From CBDCFV01 sp965203835 (GTDB lineage: Bacteria; Chloroflexota; Dehalococcoidia; Lucifugimonadales; UBA3495): DNA of 64,000 bases. The notes under the pieces are model-generated. The model made no database searches, had not been told where the DNA came from, and saw only the letters and a program-made list of their open reading frames with translations. The position numbers and the translations under genes were made by a program. The stretch is from positions 2,170,001 through 2,234,000 of the forward strand of contig OZ241919.1 in assembly GCA_965203835.1 (NCBI GenBank), written 5' to 3'. Of this stretch, positions 24,501 to 30,500 are shown one piece after another (within the stretch, counting starts at the first letter, position 1; every line of letters starts with the position of its first letter).

Positions 24501-27500
24501 CTTTACCCCCGCCAACTGGGACACGCCCCAGACCATCCAAGTGTCCGCGGACGCAGAGGCCAACGCCGCCGCCATCAGCCTCTACCACGACGTGAGCAGC
24601 ACCGCCGACTCCGACTACAACGCACTGCCCAGGTCCTTCATCTCGGTGTTCCTCCTAGCCCGCGGAGACACACTCCAAGTCCAGTTAGGCGTGGACACCT
24701 CTGCCCGAGAATTGGCCCTAGTTGAAGGGACCAGCGAGACCTTCGATGTGGTACTCAGCCACATCCCCACCGGCAACGTGGTGGTGACGGTGAACGACCC
24801 CACCGACAGCACCGAGGTGACGACCTCCCCGGAGAGTCTGACCTTCACCACTTCCAACTGGAACACCGCCCAGACGGTGACCGTGAGTGCTGCCCATGAC
24901 ACCGACGGGACCGACGACACCGCAACCGTGACCTTCGACGTCGGCGGAGGCGGCTATGACGACGTAGAGGCCCCGGACGTGAACGTCACCGTCACCGACG
25001 ACGACAGGGCCATCGTGTTCAATCCCACCTCTCTCACCGTTACCGAAGGGGACACCGACGGAGATACCTACACCGTCAAACTGGCTACGGAGCCCTCTGA
25101 GACCGTCACGGTGACGGTAACAGGCCAAGCCAATACGGACCTCACCGTCAGCGGACTGAGTCCAACAGACACTCTCACATTCACCACCGCCAACTGGAAT
25201 ACCGAACAGACCGTCACGGTCAAAGCCGGCGACGACACCGACGGCGATAATGACGCAGTCACCCTGGTCCATACCGCTACAGGCGGGAACTACGCCGAAG
25301 TCTCCGGCAACCTCAAGGTCACCATCACCGACGATGACCGGGGCCTCCAGTTCAGCCCCGCATCCATCACCGTCAGCGAGGGAGACACCACGGGAGAAGC
25401 CTACACCGTCCAACTCTCCACGGAGCCCTCCGAAGATGTAACCGTAACGGTATCCGGCCACAACAACACCGACCTGACCCTCAGCGGACTGAGCCCAACC
25501 AACACCCTCACCTTCACGGCAACCAACTGGGGCACGACCCAGACAGTGACAGTCAAAGCCGCACACGATACCAACGGGACGGACGAAACCATCACCTTGA
25601 CCCACTCCGCAACCGGAGGGAATTACGACGGAATCTCAAGAGACTTCAAGGTCACGGTAGCCGACGACGACAGGGCCATAGCACTGAGTCCCACCACACT
25701 CACGGTAGGAGAAGGAGATGCCGACGGTGAGAACTACACAGTCGAACTCGCCACCCAACCCAGCGAAGAGGTAACCGTCACCGTCTCAGGGCAGAACAAC
25801 ACTGACCTCACCCTGGACGGACCGAGCGAGACGAACACTCTCACGTTCACCACAGCCAATTGGAACACCCCGCAGACCATCACTGTCAAGGCCCAAGAAG
25901 ACACCGACAGCGACAATGACAAGGTCACCCTCACCCACGCCGCAACCGGCGGCGACTACGACGAAGTCTCAGCAGACCTCAAGGTCACCGTCGCCGACGA
26001 CGACACCCTGGGACTGATCATTGGCCCCACCGCCGTCACCGTCCGCGCCGGCGGCTCCAACTCCTACACCATTCGGTTGGGCACCCAGCCCGCCGGAGAC
26101 GTCACGGTAACCGTATCACGGCATGAAGGGACCGACCTTACCCTGAGCGGCCTGAGCGCCGAGAATACCCTCACCTTTACGTCCGCCAACTGGAATACGC
26201 CGCAGCGCATCCAAGTGGCCGCGGACACCGAGGCAAGCGCCGCGGCCCTCAGCCTCTACCACGACGTGAGCAGCACGGACGACTCGGACTACGACGCCGT
26301 GCCCAGAGCCTTCGTATCAGTGTTCATCCTGGCCCGCACAGACACACTCCAAGTGCAGTTCGGCGTGGACACCTCCGCCCGGGAACTGGGCATGATGGAA
26401 GGGACCACCGAGACCTTCAACGTCGTACTCAGCCACGCTCCCACCGGGGACGTGGTCGTCACCGTAACCGATCCCATGGACAACACCGAGGTGACAACTT
26501 CACCAGAGAGTCTGACCTTCACCACCGACAACTGGGACACCGCCCAGACGGTGACGGTGAGCGCAGCCCACGACACCGACGGGACCGACGACACCGCCAC
26601 GGTGACATTCGGAGTCAGCGGCGGCGGCTACGACGACGTCACCGCGCCGAACGTGAACGTCACCGTCACGGATGACGACAGGGCAATAGTCTTTAACCCG
26701 ACATCTCTCACGGTCGAAGAAGGAGACGCCGCCGGGGAAACCTACACGGTCAAGCTAGCCACCCAGCCCTCCGGCACCGTCACCGTCACAGCATCAGGGC
26801 AATCCGGGACGGACCTGACCCTGGACGAGAGCACCCTAACCTTTACCACCGGCAACTGGAACACAGCCCAGACCGTGACGGTCAAAGCAGCCGATGATGC
26901 CGACGGCTCCAACGACACCGTGACCCTGACCCATACCGCCTCCGGCTCCAACTACGCCGGGGTATCGGCCGAACTGAAGGTGATGGTGACCGACGACGAC
27001 CGGGGCCTGCAGTTCAGCCCCGCATCCCTCACGGTCGCCGAGGAGGACACAACAGGAGAGACCTATACCGTCCGGCTTTCCAGCGCACCGTCCGAGACCG
27101 TGACCGTGACGGTCTCAGGCCACGCCGGTACTGATCTGACACTCAGCGGGCTGAGCCCAACGAATACCCTCACCTTCACAACGACAAACTGGAACGTCAC
27201 CCAGACCGTGACGGTCAAGGCCGCCGCCGACGCGGACGGGACCGACGACACCGTCACCCTCACCCACAGCGCCACCGGCGGCAACTACGAGGGGAGATCA
27301 TTAAAACTCAAGGTCACCGTCACCGACGACGACCGGACCCTCGTCTTCAACCCGACCTCCCTGACGGTGGAAGAGGGAGACGCCGACGGCGAGACCTACA
27401 CCGTAAAGCTCAAGACACAGCCCTCCGAGAACGTGACCGTCACCGTCTCCGGCCAGGCCAACACCGACCTGACCCTGGAAGGTCTGAGCGCGACCAATAC

Positions 27501-30500
27501 CCTCACCTTCACCACAACGAATTGGAACACCGAGCAGGAAGTCACCGTCAAAGCGGCGGACGACAACGACGGGTCCAACGACGTCGTCACCCTGGTCCAT
27601 ACCGCAACCGGCGGCAACTACGCCGAAGTCTCAGGGGACCTCGAGGTCACCGTCACCGACGACGACCGCGAGCTCCAGATCATCCCCGGATCGCTCAAGG
27701 TTGCGGAAGGAGACGCCACAGGCAAGACTTACTCAGTCAGACTCTCCACTCAGCCATCCGAAACGGTGACCATAACAGTATCCGGCCAAGCCAGCACTGA
27801 TCTGACCCTGGAGGGCCTGAGCGCTGAGAACACCCTCACCTTCACGACCGCAAACTGGGACACCACCCAGACGGTGACAGTCAAAGCATCCGACGATACC
27901 GACGGCGCGGACGAGACCATAACCCTGACTCACACCGCCGCCGGAGGGGACTACGACGGCATCACGCACGACTTGAAGGTCAATATAGTCGACGACGACC
28001 GGACGATAGTAGTCAGTCCCACGTCACTCACCGTCGACGAAGGGGAGGAGGACGGAGAGACCTACACGGTCAAACTGGCCACCCAGCCCTCGGCGAACGT
28101 GACCGTCACCATCTCCGGCCATAACAACACCGACCTGACCCTGGACGAGACCACCCTCGCCTTCACCACCGCCAACTGGAACAGCGCCCAGACGGTAACC
28201 GTGAAGGCCGCCGAAGACACAGACTCAACGGACGACGTCGTAACTCTGACCCACGCCGCCACGGGCGGCGACTACGCCGAGGTCTCGGCAGACCTCAAGG
28301 TCACCGTCACCGACGACGACACCCTGGGACTGATCATTGGTCCTACCGCCATCACCGTCCGCGCCGGCGGCTCCAACTCCTACAGCATTCGGTTGGGCAC
28401 CCAGCCCGCCGGAGACGTCACGGTCACCGTGTCACGGCATGAAGGGACCGACCTTACCCTGAGCGGCCTGAGCGCCGAGAATACCCTCACCTTTACGTCC
28501 GCCAACTGGAATACGCCGCAGCGCATCCAAGTGGCCGCGGACACCGAGGCAAGCGCCGCGGCCCTCAGCCTCTACCACGACGTGAGCAGCACGGACGACT
28601 CGGACTACGACGCCGTGCCCAGAGCCTTCGTATCAGTGTTCATCCTGGCCCGCACAGACACACTCCAAGTGCAGTTCGGCGTGGACACCTCCGCCCGGGA
28701 ACTGGGCATGATGGAAGGGACCACCGAGACCTTCAACGTCGTACTCAGCCACGCTCCCACCGGGGACGTGGTCGTCACCGTAACCGATCCCATGGACAAC
28801 ACCGAGGTGACAACTTCACCAGAGAGTCTGACCTTCACCACCGACAACTGGGACACCGCCCAGACGGTGACGGTGAGCGCAGCCCACGACACCGACGGGA
28901 CCGACGACACCGCCACGGTGACATTCGGAGTCAGCGGCGGCGGCTACGACGACGTCACCGCGCCGAACGTGAACGTCACCGTCACGGATGACGACAGGGC
29001 AATAGTCTTTAACCCGACATCTCTCACGGTCGAAGAAGGAGACGCCGCCGGGGAAACCTACACGGTCAACCTCGCCACCGAACCCTCCCAGACCATCACC
29101 GTGACAGTATCCGGCCAAGCCGATACCGACCTGACACTCGGGGGCCTAAGTCCAACAAACACTCTCACCTTCACCACAGCGAACTGGAATACCGAGCAAA
29201 CCGTCACCGTGAAGGCAGCACACGATACCGACAGCACCGACGACGTCGTGGACCTCACCCATACGGCATCGGGCGGGAACTACGCCGACGTCTCAGGGGA
29301 CCTCGAGGTCACCGTCACCGACGACGACCGGGGCCTGCAACTCAGCCCCGCTTCCCTCACGGTCACCGAAGGAGACATGGACGGAGAGACCTACTCAGTC
29401 AAGCTTTCCACCGAGCCGTCCGAGACCGTCACCATCACCGTCTCCGGCCAAGCCGGTACCGACCTCACCCTGGGAGGCCTGAGCCCAACGAATACCCTCA
29501 CCTTCACAACGACAAACTGGAACGTCACCCAGACCGTCACGGTCAAGGCCGGAGACGACAACGACGGGACCGACGACACCGTCACCCTCACCCACACCGC
29601 CGCCGGAGGAAACTACGAGGGGAGATCATTAAAACTCAAGGTCACCATCGCCGACGACGACCGGACCCTCGTCTTCAACCCGACCTCCCTCACGGTGGAC
29701 GAAGGAGACGAAGAGGGTACCTCCTACACCGTCAAGCTCAAGACACAGCCCTCCGAAGAAGTGACCGTCACCATATCCGGCCATGCGGGAACCGACCTGA
29801 CCCTGGACAAGACCAACCTCACCTTCACCACCGCCAACTGGAACACCGAGCAGACGGTGAAGGTGAAAGCGACGGACGACACGGACGCCACCAACGACAC
29901 CGTGACGCTCACCCACGCTGCCGCCGGGGGCAACTACGCCGACGTGTCGGCTGACCTGAGCGTCACCATCACCGACAACGACACCCTGGGGGTGGTCATC
30001 CGTCCAACATGGTTTATTCTCTACGGGGGTAGCAACAACTCCTATACCGCAGTCCTGGGAACCCAGCCCGCCGGGGACGTCACCGTGACGGTCTCGGGAC
30101 ATTCAGGCACTGAAGTGGCCCTGGACAAGACCACCCTCACCTTCACCACGGCCAACTGGGACACGCCCCAGACCGTCCGCGCATCAGCCGACGCAGACGC
30201 CAGCAACGCGCGTGTCCACCTGACTCACACCGTGACCTCAACCGACGACTCCGACTACGACTCCATCAACGCGCCCAACGTTCTGGTGTACCTCCTGGAA
30301 GCCGGAGACGGGACCCGCGTCCAACTGGGCGTGGACACCTCCGACCAGACCCTCACCGTAGTCGAGGGCGGCACCGAGACCTTCGAGGTGGCGCTCAGCC
30401 ACCTTCCTACCGGAAACGTGGTCGTCACCGTGAGTGTTCTGACGGACAACACTGATGTAACCACCTCTCCGGAGTCTCTCACATTCACCACCGATAACTG

